Source: Jaltomata sinuosa
Lineage: Eukaryota > Streptophyta > Magnoliopsida > Solanales > Solanaceae
DNA: 64,000 bases
Reading direction: 5' to 3'
Assembly: GCA_003996215.1 (NCBI GenBank)
Contig: QJPP01003546.1
Coordinates: forward strand, 1 to 64,000
The notes beneath the pieces were generated by a model. It saw nothing but the letters and a program-made list of their open reading frames with translations. It made no database searches and was not told where the DNA came from. Below, piece after piece: positions 10,893 through 23,375 of the stretch (the first letter of the stretch is position 1; every line of letters starts with the position of its first letter). The translations under genes were made by a program, and so were the position numbers.

Positions 10893-11461
10893 TGATACTA
10901 GCATGGATAGCATGGTTGACACGAGCATGGATGGTATAGATGACACGTACGATGTTCATGCAAAGGAAAGCATACAATGTGTGGGTGGTCCATTAAAGTG
11001 AGGTGGAAGGAGGAATTCAAGAATTCCCAAAAGAAGGCAACCAAACAAGGCCCTTACTTCATTAAGGGCAAAACTGTAATAGCTAGTGTCTTCTTATTCC
11101 CTAGTATAAGTAGTAGCTTTTCTTCATTTTGGAAGACTAGTTTTTGCATATTGAAGATTGATACTCTAAAACTTGTAGTTGCTAGTGTAAGGCTTAGTGT
11201 AATTTCCTTAAGGAATTAGTGAGTGATTAGGGTGACTCTCTTGATTGTTAGTTTAACTTCTTTACTTAATTAATTGAAGGTCTCCCACTTGTGGATTTCA
11301 TTTAGGTTTCCTTGATTAGTTGAGTTGAATTAGTATCTAGTTGTTGGAATCAATTGGGAGGTGAGGGTTTTAGCCCCTTGTTGCCCATAATTTCAATTCC
11401 TAGTTATTAATTCTCATATCTTTTCCTTCGTTTCTTCTTGTTTGTTGTATTTCCGTTATCA
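10893..11461 (+). repeat. B1 3' LTR, complete
   Basis: 569 bp from TGATACTAGCATGG to TTTCCGTTATCA. Same family as both B2 LTRs. It contains a TATA-like 'tataagtag' and the 'caattgggaggtgagg...cccttgttgcccataat' block that is also found, diverged, in C's LTR. Confidence 0.92.
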
Positions 11462-13485
11462 CGTGTGAAAGGCCTTGAAGGATAAGTGCCATCCAAGATA
11501 GTACCATCCATGCTTTCCAATCTAGTATCAATTATGTAAGGTAGAAACTTAATAATAAGTTGTAAGTAGTAAATCTGAACATGATATAATATGAAATTGT
11601 AAACTGCAATCGGTAGGACTCGTTAAGCTCTTTTATCCTTTATTATATTTAGAATACAATGCATGCATTAACTCACACTGCAACTCACTCTTTATAACAC
11701 ATGTTGAACCATAATAGCACCTCGGCACCCTATATATAATAGCCTCAATATAGAAGTAGCGCCTTGGTGCACACTATGTATATAATGGCCTTAATATGGC
11801 AGTAGCACCTTGGTGCACACTATCAATATAATAGCCTCAATATGGCAGTAGCACCTCGGCACACACTAACATGCAATCCATGCGTAATAAGTGCATTACT
11901 AGATTGACCTTCAAAGTTACTCTTGTTAGTTATAGAGGTTCATTTAGATAACTTCTTTAGCCTTGCTTACTAGATGTTGGACTCAACTTACCAAACACAT
12001 ATGAATGGGGATTTGACTTGCTAACCTTCATTTTATACTTTCTAAAGCTTGATTAGGGATCACAATAAAGGGAAGAAACTCGACAAAAGGATAACTTACA
12101 TTTCAAGCAAAAAGTTTCAGATTTTTATAAGGCGACTTGAATCACCATAATGTATCACTTAGTTCCTTAAGATTTGTTAAGTTACCAAATCATCTCTCTT
12201 ACAATAGAATATTTAGATTCATGCCAATAAGAAATAAACAAGCCTTAACATACCTCGTTCCTTATGAAGATTGCGCTTACCACAACTTGACCTTTCATTT
12301 ATTAAGTTAATCTACAACACAAGGATATAATGAAGCTAATATTAGCTCTTAAACCTGATTTAACTTATCCAAAATAGTAGCTACACATTTCCCAGGCAGA
12401 TTTATGTATTGACATTAATTAAAGGGTGTATCGTCACACCTTTCTACCCCATTTCAATACACATCATACACACACCAACCTACTGCCTCCAACCATGAAA
12501 AACACATCAAACAGCCCCTACACAACTCACCAATTCTTAACAACAATTCAACAACATTTGTCCATCCGAACATCAATCCAAAAATATGATTATGGGCAGA
12601 GTACATAACAAACTTTAAGGGGTGTTTTATCCTCTTTATATTGAAGCCTTGCAAAGCTTATGTACCCCCTACACATACACCAACAAGAGAAGAAGAAATC
12701 TCTTAATTGTTACACAATTTCTAAGTGTCCAACCTTAAAGAAGGGGCTGCCATAGCTCATGTATTTCTTACCATAGGATATCCTAGCTATATGTAGTATA
12801 TTAGTACCAAGATAATAAGTTGTTTAACTCACATTAAGCTTTAATGAATCTTGATCTTCTTAGAACCCTAAAAGGGAGAGAGGGGCTGCCAAGAGGAAAG
12901 AAGATAAGAGAGAATGTTTTCCAGCTTTTTGTGATCAATATTGATCAGCAAAAGGTATGTATAAGGGGGCCTATTTGGCCGAATTTTTGAGGAGATTTGG
13001 GCCAAAATAGGTCAAGAAACTTGGGCTAAAATTATCCTTTGCTTGGGCTTCAAAAGGGTTATGTTTTGTGGCTGATTTTGGGCTTCTCTTGGGTCAAAAT
13101 GTGGTCAACATTGGTGGTTACCTTTTTTAGTTGTTTGGGCCAGATTTGTTGTACTTTGATGGGCCAACTTTAAGCTTCATTTGGGATACCATTAGGTCTA
13201 ATAATCCATGGTGTTGCTGCCCGTAATTGGCTCTCGGAACATAGTTTGTTAGCGTAGGTAGGTTATGCACCTACTTGTCACCTAAGAGCTTAGATAAGTC
13301 GAGCAAGCACCTCACTTGTTTTATATTATTTTCAAAACCCTCATCCTTATACTTTAACTTAACACTTATATACATTTGATCATTTCAAATTCTAGGCCAA
13401 AGTACCCCTTTACAATCTTGATCTCAAGTACCTTCATCGATATTAACTTAGTCATATAGGTTTTGAAAGGTACGGGTTGTTACAT
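11462..13485 (-). repeat. T1 3' LTR (minus sense)
   Basis: The right end reads '...ggtacgggttgttaca', followed by a pyrimidine-rich tract (PPT complement), so in element sense this LTR starts TGTAACAACCC. From about 12080 on it matches 38880-40995, T1's other LTR. The left end is obscured by B1's LTR end at 11461. It holds a 46-bp tandem repeat and no gene; short ORFs here are incidental. Confidence 0.82.
11715..11870. repeat. Tandem repeat in T1 LTR, unit ~46 bp, ~3.4 copies
   Basis: Units start at 11715 (42 bp), 11757 and 11803 (46 bp each), with a partial unit from 11849. Each opens with tagcacctcgg/tagcaccttgg and ends with 'cctcaatatggcag' variants. Confidence 0.88.
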
Positions 13486-13500
13486 CCTTCCCCCTTTAGA
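13486..13500 (-). other. T1 polypurine tract
   Basis: The minus strand reads a purine run of the CTAAAGGGGGAAGGA type directly before the LTR start at 13485, fixing T1's orientation and LTR boundary. Confidence 0.8.
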
Positions 13501-13739
13501 ATCATTCGTCCTTGAATGAGGGTAATGCGTATAGAGCTCTAGTCTTTTAAAGATTTTTTAAACATTTTGGCAGAGTTTCCTTTATAATTGGGACTCAGCA
13601 AAAGTCCAGCACAATGCCTCACAGGGAGATACAACGATATACAAATTAAATGCAATCATTTGCACATGTTCAAACCTGATCCTATTTGCACAGTAGGAAA
13701 ATATCAAGAACATATGGAGATGGCTTACCTTTATACTAT

Positions 13740-14190
13740 CTTGAGGTTGTAATAACTGGGGATACTTTTTCCTCATTTCTTCCTCGGCTTCGCACGTCAT
13801 TTTCTCAACATTATTATTTCTCCACAACACCTTTACTGAGGCTACTTATTTGGTTCTGAGCTTCCTAACTTGACGATCTAGGATAGAAATAGGTACTTCC
13901 TCATAGGATAAGTCTTCAGAAAGTTGAACATCTTTGATAGGCATAATACGTGAAGGATCTCCTATGCACCTTCGTAGCATTGATACATGAAATACATGAT
14001 GGACTGCCTCCAATTCTATGGGTAACTCTAGCTCATATGCCACTTTTGCTACCCTCCGAATAATCCTGTATGGTTCAATATATCTTGGACTAAGCTTTCC
14101 CTTTTTATGAAATTGCATAACGCCTTTCATGGGCAAAACCTTTAGGAAAACCCAATCACTAACATTAAATTCCAAATCCTGGCATCGCAT
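13740..14190 (-). pseudogene. T1 pol: integrase C-terminus and chromodomain
   Basis: The frame contains GDWVFLKV-like FNVSDWVFLKVLPMKGV, then GKLSPRYIEPYRI and VHHVFHVSMLRR, the integrase C-terminal module of plant chromoviruses. After an in-frame TAA (13846-13848) the same frame resumes with VLWRNNNVEKMTCEAEEEM, the end of a chromodomain. This marks T1 as a chromodomain-bearing gypsy element (Tekay/Del-like by memory). Chromodomains are thought to direct integration to marked chromatin. Confidence 0.85.
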
Positions 14191-15112
14191 ATCTGCATAT
14201 GATTTCTGCCTACTCTAGGCTGTTAGTAATCTTTCTCGGATTAGCTTTACCTTTTCCATTGCCTGATTAACTAGTTCAGGCCCTAATAATTCTGCTTCCC
14301 CAATTTTGAACCATCCAATCGGTGATCTACACTTTCATCCATATAAAGCTTCATAAGGAGACATTTGAATGCTTGCATGGAAGCTATTATTATAAGCAAA
14401 CTCAATTAGTGGAAAATGGTCATCCCAACCCCCTTTAAAATCTAGTACACAAGCTCGTACCATATCTTCGAGTGTTTGAATAGTGGATTCAGCTTGTCCA
14501 TCTATCTGTGGATGAAAAGTTTTACTGAGACTTACTTGAGTACCTAAGCCTTTCTGGAAAGACTCTAGAAATTTGTTGTAAACTGAGCACCCCTATCTGA
14601 AATGATGGAAATTGGGATACCATGAAGTCGAACTATTTCACTAATATACAACTTGGCATAATCTTCAGCAGTATAAATTGTCCTGACTGGCAAAAAGTGA
14701 GCTGATTTTGTAAGTCTATCTATAATAACCCATCATACTTCTGATAAGTATGAGGTAAGCCTGTAATAAAATCCATGTTGATCACCTCTCATTTCCAGGT
14801 AGGTATCACTATTCTTTGAGTTAGCCCTCCAGGTCTCTGGTGTTCAATTTTTACCTATTGACAATTCAGGCATTGGTCTACAAACTCTGCAACATTTCTC
14901 TTCATATTATTCCACCAATAAATCTGTCAAAGATCATGATACATCTTCGTCGCTCCTGGATGGATTGAATAGCGAGAATAGTGGACTTCTGCCAAAATTT
15001 TCTCCCAAAGCTCCCTGACATTAGGTACACATAAATGACCTTGATATCTCAGAACCCTATCTTTCTTAAACTCTATTAATGGTTTCTTCTGCTGCGAAAT
15101 TTCTTCCCTCAA
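14191..15112 (-). pseudogene. T1 pol: integrase core, decayed
   Basis: The N-terminal zinc-binding part is readable at 14927-15112 (LCVPNVRELWEKIL, HYSRYSIHPGATKMYHDL). The core shows a recognisable FHPQIDGQAESTIQTLEDM around 14478-14530 (usually FHPQTDGQSERTIQTLEDM). No long ORF survives between these points, so several stops and indels are present. The domain would insert the cDNA into chromosomes. Confidence 0.8.
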
Positions 15113-16700
15113 TCTTACTAACTCTGGATCATCATATTGTCATTCTTTTACCTCTGTTATAAGTGAGGATTCTGATGCGCTATGAATAACAACTCCCCCA
15201 TTACTTGGGTCTAGTAGTCAAACCTGATAATTAGCTAATTGATGTAGTTATCTTGTCATCCCAATCTTTCTATTTTCCATGTGGCTCAAGCTTCCCATGG
15301 ATTTGCAGCTAAGTGCATCGGCCACTACATTGGCCTTACCTGGATGGTACAAAATATATATGTCATAATCCTTTAATAACTCTAACCACCTTCTTTGCCT
15401 TAGGTTTAAATCCTTTTATTTGAATAAATACTATAGACTTTTGTGGTCCGTAAACACATCTACATGGACTCAAAACAAGTAATGGCGCCAAATTTTCAGG
15501 GCAAATATAACTGCTGCCAATTCCAGATCATGAGTAGGGTAATTTTGTTCGTGCTTTCTCGGTTGTCTCGAGGCATAAGCAATAACTTACCATGTTGCAT
15601 TAAAACATAGCCCAACCCAATCCTTAAAGCATCACAATAAATAACATAACCTTCTGTGCCCTCTGGTAGAGTTAAGACAGGCGCTGAAGTAAGCTTGTCC
15701 TTCAACTCCTAAAAACTCTGCTCACATGCATCAGACCACTGGAACATGGCAGCTTTATGAATCAACTTTGTCAACGGTGCAGAGATAGAAGAAAATCCTT
15801 CCACAAACCTCTAGTAATAACCTGCTAAGCCCAAAAAATTATGGATCTATGTAGCATTCAAGGGCCTCAGCCAATTCTTTACAGCTTTAATCTTTTGGCC
15901 GTCAACTCTAATACCTTCGTCTGTAATTACATGGCCAAGAAAAGCCACTGAAGTCAACAAAAACTCACATTTGGAGAACTTTGCATATAATTTATGATTC
16001 TGAAGTGTTTACAATACTGCACGCAGATGATCAGCATGTTCAGCTTTGAACTGTGAGTAAATTAGGATATCATAAATAAATACAATCAGGAATACATCAA
16101 GGAATGGATTGAAGACCCGATTCATTAGGTCCATGAAAGTTGTTGGGGCATTAGTAAGCCCAAAAGATATTACTAGAAACTCAAAGTGGCCATACCTTGT
16201 CCTAAAGGTTGTCTTCGGAACATCTACCCCTTTAACACACAGTTGGTTATACCCCAACCATAAGTCAATCTTTGAAAAATATTTGGTGGCTTTCAACTGA
16301 TCAAAAAGGTCATCAATCCTTGATTGTAACTTTGTTCAGCTATTGGTAATCGATACACAGTGTCAAGGACCCATCCTTTTTACGAATAAACAAAATTGGT
16401 GTGCCCCATGGCATTGTACTAGGCCTAATAAAACCTTTTTCGGGTAAATCCTTCAATTGTTCTTTTAACTCTCTTAGCTCAGTAGGAGCCATCCTGTAAG
16501 GGAGAATTGATATCGGCTGAGCATCTTGGAGTAGATCAATGGCAAACTCAATTTCCCTTTCTGGAGGGATTCTTGGAAGCTCATCCGAGAATACATACTG
16601 AAACTTACTCACCACGGGAACCAATTGAAGAGTCACTGGTTCATCCTCTATGCTTCTTACTCGAACTAGATGATAGATATATCCTTTAGAAATCATTTTC
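15113..16700 (-). pseudogene. T1 pol: reverse transcriptase and RNase H, decayed
   Basis: The RT is split into frames. 16340-16696 covers PYRMAPTELRELKEQLKDL, PWGTPILFIRKKDGSL and LCIDYQ. 16009-16296 covers YFSKIDLWLGYNQL, PFGLTNAP-like SFGLTNAPTTFMDLMN and the active-site box with IYDILIYS in place of YSDDILIYS, so one catalytic Asp is gone. RNase H is visible at 15496-15705 (IYCDALRIGLGYVLMQHGK). The combination of nonsense codons and active-site loss shows a dead copy. Confidence 0.87.
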
Positions 16701-17371
16701 TAAGCCTTAAGGTAGGAAATAAACTTACCCCTTGGCGTGGCAGCATTATCTTTCTACTCAAGGATTGTCTCTTCCAGAAAATGGAATTTGACAACCTTAG
16801 TTCTACAATCGATATTAGCATAACATGCAGCTAACCAGTCCATACCTATAATGACATCGAAGTCAATCATATATAATTCAATTAGATCAGCTGAAGTGAG
16901 TCTGTCATAAATCCACACTGAATAATCTCGATAAACTCATCTAGCTATAATAGATTCACCAATCAGCGTAGATACAACAAAGGGTCTAGGCAACAACTCT
17001 GGGTCTGCCCTAAACTTACCAGCAATGAGTGGGGTAACATATGAAAGAGTAGAGCCAGGATCTATAAGTGCATAAACATCATGAGTAAAAATAGTCAATG
17101 TACCTGTAACAACATCAGGTGATGACTCCAAGTCCTGGCGATCGGCTAGAGCATAAGTGTGATTCTGACCATCGCCTGAACTGGATGCTCCTCCTCTCTA
17201 CATATACCATGACCAGGTGTCAAGGCTTGTCCTGAGGGATGAATAATAGATGAAGAAGCTGCCATAGACCCTGTAGGCTAAGACATTTCAACCCTACCTC
17301 TACTCGGACACTCTCGCATAAAGTGACCAGGATGCCTACATGAATAACAAGTATTTAAACCCAAGCAACAT
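16701..17371 (-). pseudogene. T1 protease and zinc-knuckle part of gag
   Basis: Protease-like ALIDPGSTLSYVTP (about 17040-17075), in the DPG form common in this lineage, is followed on the gag side by a CCHC knuckle, CYSCRHPGHFMREC (about 17305-17350). The segment is cut at 17371 by the A1 insertion. The rest of gag continues at 38624 on the other side of A1, in frame across the duplicated AACAT. Confidence 0.85.
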
Positions 17372-17981
17372 TGATACAATCTTGGTTAGCTTGGAGCATA
17401 TTTGGAGGGGCTTCTACATATGGATGGTAGCTTGGAGCCCGGAGGAAGCTATGCAGCAACAAATACACAAGGCCATGGGTGATCAAGATTCCATTTGAGC
17501 AATCAAGAAGGGCCCTTGTGGGTTATTTCCAAAATAGTCACTTTTCAGCTATTTTTGTAATAGGCTATTTGTGTAAAGGCAATAACTATAAATAGTTGTC
17601 TTAGCCATTTTCATACCTAGATTTTTTATGATTGAATTGTCTTGAATAGACTTGATATTTTAGGTTAGGATATTGATTAAGTTCAATTCCAATTATTAGT
17701 TTAGAATGAGTGATTAGGGTGGATTCCCGAATTGCTTGTGTTATCTTCTTTGCTCAATTGATCATCGAGTTATCATCTTGTGGATTCAATTTGGTTTCTC
17801 ATGTATTTGATTGAGTTCTCTTCTCCCTTGGTTGATTGTTGATTCAATTAGCCTTTCTTTCTTCTATTCTCATCTCAATTTCTTCTAATTCTCATCTTAA
17901 TTTCCCCACTATCTTTATTTTGTGTTGTTAAATTCCGTGTTTCCGGTATCGATTTTAGTCACTTGATTAAGATCGTTATCA
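17372..17981 (+). repeat. A1 5' LTR
   Basis: TGATACAATC...AAGATCGTTATCA, 610 bp. The ends form an extended imperfect inverted repeat (TGATAC-GATC type against GATCGTTATCA). It includes the 'ataactataaatagttg' TATA region. Confidence 0.93.
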
Positions 17982-17984
17982 TCT

Positions 17985-17996
17985 TGGTATCAAAGC
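17985..17996 (+). other. A1 primer binding site, tRNA-iMet type
   Basis: TGGTATCAAAGC, three bases after the LTR end. One change (G to A) from the canonical TGGTATCAGAGC complement of initiator tRNA-Met. Confidence 0.88.
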
Positions 17997-19617
17997 TTAG
18001 GTTTTATGAGTTGTTCCATCAATTCTTAGATCATAAATTTGAAAAAAAAAATCATCCAAAAAAAAACCAATTTTTTTTGTGTTTGATTTGTTGTTTTTAA
18101 CACTAGATTCGTATTCTCTAGTGTTTTTTGAGTCTAAATTCAAGATTTCAAGTGATTTTGAGTTGAAGGGAAGATTCTACCATTAAAGGAGCTTGAAGGT
18201 TTGAAAACTTGAAAATGGGTCTTGAAGATTCGAAGAGATTTGAGCTAGAAAAAGTACTGAAATTTGTTCTCTAGCTTAAGAGGAAGTTTTCTCCTAAAAT
18301 TTGAGATGATTTCGAGTTGATTTGGAGGTGTTTCAAAATTTTACCATTGTTGAGCTTGAAAAAGTTTGAAGAAGGTGAAGTGGGTTTGTTCTTTGAGGCT
18401 AAATTTGAGCTTGAAAAGTATTGGGGTTTGTTCTCTATATCAAGGGGAGCCTAAATCTTGAATTTCATGAAATTTGAAGCTAAAACAAAGAAGTTATGAA
18501 GATTTGAATTTCACTTGTTCATGATGTTCTTCGTAGCTTGAAGATGGAGAAAATGGGTTTATTTTTGGCTTGAAATTGAGGGCTAAAAATTATTGGGGTT
18601 TGTTCGTAGTGTCGAAAGGAGCTCGTATTTAAAATTTGCTGAAGATCGGAGTTAAATTGAGGGAGTTATTAATTTTTGAAGTTCATCAATGTATATGGTG
18701 TTCTTCATGAAATTCATATGTTGTTGAGGAAGAATCTTCAAAAAGGTGGTGTTTAATCCAAAAACAAAAGAAGGAGAAAGTGTAAAGGTGTTTGTGGGGC
18801 CAAAGGAGTACAAAAAATATCTGAAAAATTGAGGGAACAAAAAAGGAATTTCCAGCTGTTTTCCCGCCCAATAGGATGCTGCCAACTGTTGTGGTCCCAC
18901 CCAGGCTCCTCCAAGCCGCGTCAAACACGTTATTCAGCTGGCTCCGCGACTCCAAGTTGATCAACACTCGGCTTCCACGTCCAGTCGGTTCTCCCCGATG
19001 TCTCCAGCCATTTTCCAGCCTTTAGTGCTGGCTTCCGCCCCAACCAACAGCTCCAGGGCCCCCTATAGTCGGCTCCAACCTCAAACTGATGGTCTAGATG
19101 GCTCCAACGCCCCGCCAGCTTTGTTTTTGGAGCAATTTTTATGTTTTTCTCCACTTTTTAAAGCTTTTCTCCATGGATTTCAACCAAATTTCTTCCCAAA
19201 TGATTTTCTTAGCTCAAATCTTGGTAAATTAATTTCTTTTTCATTAAATCTACCTTCTTTTAGGTTCATAACTTGATTTTAATTAGTAGATTACCTTACT
19301 AAATATTATCAAGTTCTTTGAGTCTGTTCTTTTTTCTTGTGCGTTTCTTTGTGTGCTTTTCTCTTTTATTTCTTAGTAATTTCTTGATTCAAGTCCTTTT
19401 AGTTTTGTTTGAGTCATCCTTCTTTCAAGAGTCACAAGGATCCATTCCTCCACAAGGTTAGATAACCTTGAATTGATTGAGCAAAACTAGTAACACTATC
19501 AATTTGGGAAAGAAGCCATAGTCGGTGAGTTGAGAGCTTACATAAAGAGTGGCGTGAGGATTTTATTACTAACTTGTTTGCTAATTTTGTAGGTACAAAA
19601 GGAGGTATAAGGAAGGA
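17997..19617 (+). other. A1 leader, with GC-rich variable module and predicted intron
   Basis: About 1.6 kb without a gene. The first ~650 bp match A2, A4 and A5. A GC-rich module at about 18857-19130 (repeated 'ggctcc'-type motifs) has no counterpart in A3 and differs from those in A2 and A5. The end holds the predicted 68-nt intron 19525-19592 (GTGAGT...TACTAAC...TTTTGTAG). The leader stops at 19617, where B2 entered at the ORF's start codon. Confidence 0.8.
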
Positions 19618-20185
19618 TGATAACGGGAATACAACAAACAAGAAGAAACGAATGAAAATATATGAGAATTAATAATTAGGAATTGAAATTATGGGCAACA
19701 AGGGGCTAAAACCCTCACCTCCCAATTGATTCCAACAACTAGATACTAATTCAACTCAACTAATCAAGGAAACCTAAATGAAATCCACAAGTGGGAGACC
19801 TTCGATTAACTAAGTAAAGAAGTTAAACTAACAATCAAGAGAGTCACCCTAATCACTCACTAATTCCTTAAGGGAATTACACTAAGCCTTACACTAGCAA
19901 CTACAAGTTTAGAGTACCAATCTTCAATATGCAAAAACTAGTGTTCCAAAATGAAGAAAAGCTACTACTTATACTAGGGAATAAGAAGGCACTAGCTATT
20001 ACAGTTTTGCCCTTAATGAAGTAAGGGCCTTGTTTGGTTGCCTTCTTTTGGGAATTCTTGAATTCCTCCTTCCACCTCACTTTAATGGACCACCCACACA
20101 TTGTATGCTTTCCTTTGCATGAACATCGTACGTGTCATCTATACTATCCATGCTCGTGTCAACCATGCTATCCATGCTAGTATCA
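19618..20185 (-). repeat. B2 3' LTR
   Basis: 568 bp, from TGATAACGGG (left) to TAGTATCA (right) on the plus strand. It differs from the 5' LTR at five sites: four in the first ~65 bp of plus-strand sequence and one near 20145. Confidence 0.94.
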
Positions 20186-23100
20186 TTCTCCCCTTCTTGA
20201 AAATGATTCGTCCTCGAATCCAAACCTTAAAGAGACATGAGAAGGACAACAACCAAAACATCCTCAAAGCATGAGGGTTAGTACAAGGGTTAGCAACAAT
20301 ATCACCATGCCAAGGAGGCACAAATTTGAGATATAACCAAATATCCTTTTCTTCCAATAAAAGCAACTCATCATACAAGGTGCAAAGGTTTTGGTTATTA
20401 TAAACATCAAGAGACAAGGCAAACACAAAGGTCTTTGTGGCATCAAGTATCATATCTAACTTTGGAGCCATAAGACACAATTGTTTCATTATCTCACAAG
20501 TAGGCCACACCAAAAGTGGTGCAATCACCCATAAGGGTTCATTCGGGTCAAAAAAGTAAAAGACCCACATATCTTTACCTCCATACAAAATAAATCTCAC
20601 ACCACTACGGGTATCATCATAAGCAAAAAGGTAGTAGAGAAAGGTGTTAAGCTCACTATTCTCATCTAGGGCATGCCAAAAGATAAGGACACTGATAGAT
20701 AAGAAGAGACATTTTAAGCACAAAACAGTCCTCTCTATAAGACAACTTTCCAAAGGAAGAAAGTGCACCAACAAAGCCATGCTACTAGAATAGTCGAGGG
20801 ATTTATTAGGAGTCAAATCACTCCATGCCAAATAATACTCCCAAGGATTTGGGGTCCCTCCTATCATAGAACCAAACATGCTTCCAAAAGTTCCATTTGA
20901 AACTTCAACCTGTCCAACCCTATGAAGGTGACAAGGAGCTTTCAATATCCATGGACTCTCCCAAAAATAAATAAGCAACTTAGCATCCACTCGAGGGTTC
21001 TCAATTGCAAATACACACTTTAAGAAAAGAATATTAACAAGATGGCATTCACATTTTGGAACATAAGAGGACGAGATTAAGCATTTCAAGTACACTTCAT
21101 TATTATTCCTCAAACAAACTCCCACAAAGAATGGATAAACAAATGGAGTCATGCTTTTAAGAATCCATCCTAACACCTCAACTTGTCTAACCACATAAGT
21201 GTGACAAGGAGTAGAATACATAAATCGTGCATCACGAATGCACCATGGATTCTTTCCCAAACAATAACTATGGTTGGCATTCAAAACATGAAACACACAT
21301 AACTTAAGCATATCCAAAACCAACCATGAATACATTGGAGCTATATCATCACTCTCATGGTAGGGTATGAGGTCATACAATTTCCAAAACCTACCTACCA
21401 TAGGAAAAGTGTCATCATGACTCCAATGATTGCTTGGAATAAGAGAGGAAGGGTACATACCCTGAAGACGGGGTTTTGAGTCTGCATTCTTGTGCACCAC
21501 ACTTGGTTTCCCAAAGCTTTCCCTCCAATGCATCATTTTGGACCCATAGACTTGGTCTTTGTGTTTCTTCTTAAGAGTTGACTTTCTAGGTAGCTCTATT
21601 ATTAGGCCTTCAACCCTTTGTGCATGAGGGACTTTGTTCGGATCCTCCTTTAGAAATATTTGTCCATGAACCTGAAAAAGAGAAGGGATGGTACTAGGCA
21701 AAATGCTAGCACCATGGTTAGTAGGTAACAGGGGATTGGTATTGGCAAGTCCCAAAATTAAGTGCTCCTTGTGCACCTCTTTTAAGTCACTTCTTGGCTC
21801 ATCAATCTCATACAACTTTCCTTCTTGAGCCAATTCTTTCTTCTCCTTTTCAAGTTCCTCTCTCTTAAGTACTTTCTGAAGCTCCCTCATTATCTTGTAG
21901 TCCTCACTCACTTGATAGGGTGTTAAAGGTACAAGAATGTGCTTTCGTCCTCCAAATACAAATGAGTATTTATTGGACTCCACTTGATATCAAACAGCCC
22001 TACCGGCTAGCCAAGGTCTACCAAACAACATATGACAAGATTGAATGGGCAAAACATCACATAACACCTCATCTCGATACTTGCCAATGCTAAAATTCAC
22101 GACCACTTGTTTGGTTACCTCTACTTCATAATTCTCAATGAGACATTGAAGTGTGTATGGCTTGGGGTGTCTTTGTGTAGGAAGCTTCATTCTATCAAAC
22201 ATAGTGCAACTCACCACATTAGTACTACTCCTACCATCAATGACCAAGGAACATACCCAATCCATCATCTTGAACCTTGCATGAAATAGGTTCACACTTT
22301 GATCAAGTTCCTCTTTAGAAAGATCCCCCATGATTCTCTTTAGATCACAAGAAGAGTTCAAATCCTTCTCCAATTTCTCATCAACAACATTTGAGGTTGC
22401 TTTATCATGGCTAACCTTAGGTTCATCACAACCATTCCCAACCTCATACTCTATCACATTTTTAGCACAAGGTTCATCACACAAGATAACATTTGACCTC
22501 TTTTGTGGACAATTTCTAGCAATATATCCTTCACCTTGACACTTATAACATCGAATGATAGAAGGAGAAGACGATTGAGGTATATCATGATTACCTCCAT
22601 AGGCTTGGTCTTCCCCTTTTGTGCTGTAGTTAGCTTGAATAGCTTGACTACCATCTTGGAACATTGGAAGACTCGCCATGTTGTCACCCATCCCATGATT
22701 TGGAACACCTTGACCACCATATCGATCACTTCGATCTTCACACCTTCCTCCTTTATTCCTATACCTATCTCCACTATCCCATTTTCCTTGACATCTCATG
22801 ATGCCTTGGTTCATACCAAAGCCTTCGGGTCTTTCCCACCATTCATTCGGGCTAACCTCTTCACACATTTCATCATAAAGAGGGTTTTGATAATAGATAT
22901 CTTGGTAGGGTACTTGTGGGTAGTGTTGTTGGGTTGGAACATAAGGTACATGCAAGGATGCATGTGATATATTTTGTGGAGGTGCTTGGCTTCTATCTTG
23001 GTTTTCCACAAAAGGACTCCTTTGTGGTGAATGATATGGTTGTGTATTTGGATGTGGGGTGACTTGCCTATCATAGCTTGGGTTCATTCGGAATGTAGTT

Positions 23101-23375
23101 TGAGGGTAGGTTTGGTTCCAATTTGGTTGGGGGTAGTATAGGTTGAATTCTTGACCCGAGGTCCTTCTTGTTTCTTCACTTTGACTTGTCATAAGGAACC
23201 TCCTTTCATTCATACTATCCATCCTTTTTATCCTTTCCTCTATACTTCCAAACCTCCCATTTGTTTCAACCACCCTTTCATTCATATTAGTCACCCTCCT
23301 TGACACATTGAAATTCGTCCCCATGTTGTTCACCAAGCTCCTTTCTCCATGGTTATAAGGAAAATGATTAGACAT
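20139..23375 (-). pseudogene. B2 Gag/protease-like/X polyprotein, one nonsense codon
   Basis: It starts at 23375 (MSNHFPYNHGE), directly after a splice-acceptor-like TTTTTGTAG|GTACA. Residues 1 to ~90 are helical/coiled, ~90-270 a Pro/Gln/Tyr/Gly-rich linker, ~280 a CCHC knuckle (CYKCQGEGYIARNC; the usual His-Ile is Tyr-Ile here). At ~385 the protease-like LVIDGRSSTNVV lacks DSG, and from ~450 comes the LTPYQVSEDYK linker. From about residue 590 the X region runs to the end. A CGA to TGA change (21990-21992) interrupts an otherwise open frame. The ORF reads through the PPT into the LTR because TGA at the B1 stop is CGA here. It would make a particle protein fused to X; the function of X is unknown. 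Confidence 0.9.
20186..20199 (-). other. B2 polypurine tract
   Basis: The minus strand reads TTCAAGAAGGGGAGAA immediately before the 3' LTR start TGATACTAG. Confidence 0.82.

Larger units (their letters stand above)
6751..11461 (+). mobile_element. B1: non-autonomous gypsy-derived element, 5'-truncated
   Basis: The order is LTR fragment, leader, gag/protease-like ORF, X region, PPT and complete 3' LTR. It matches B2 (19618-25065) almost end to end but lost the first ~105 bp of its 5' LTR, the end of that LTR, the PBS and the first part of the leader. No RT, RNase H or integrase is present; the X region fills that position. At least five ORF breaks (TAG at 8769, a 4-bp deletion near 9259, stops at 9614, 10595 and 10862) make it older or more decayed than B2. 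The right end, TTATCA at 11461, abuts T1's LTR. Confidence 0.88.

Noticed and set aside
11715..11870. CRISPR-like or satellite array
   Set aside because: Units are contiguous without spacers and only about 3.4 copies, so it is a local LTR tandem repeat.
22503..22967. 154-codon plus-strand ORF within B2 and its equivalent at 8115-8579 (minus)
   Set aside because: Antisense shadow of the gag linker; its openness follows from the composition of the Pro/Gln/Asn-rich coding strand.
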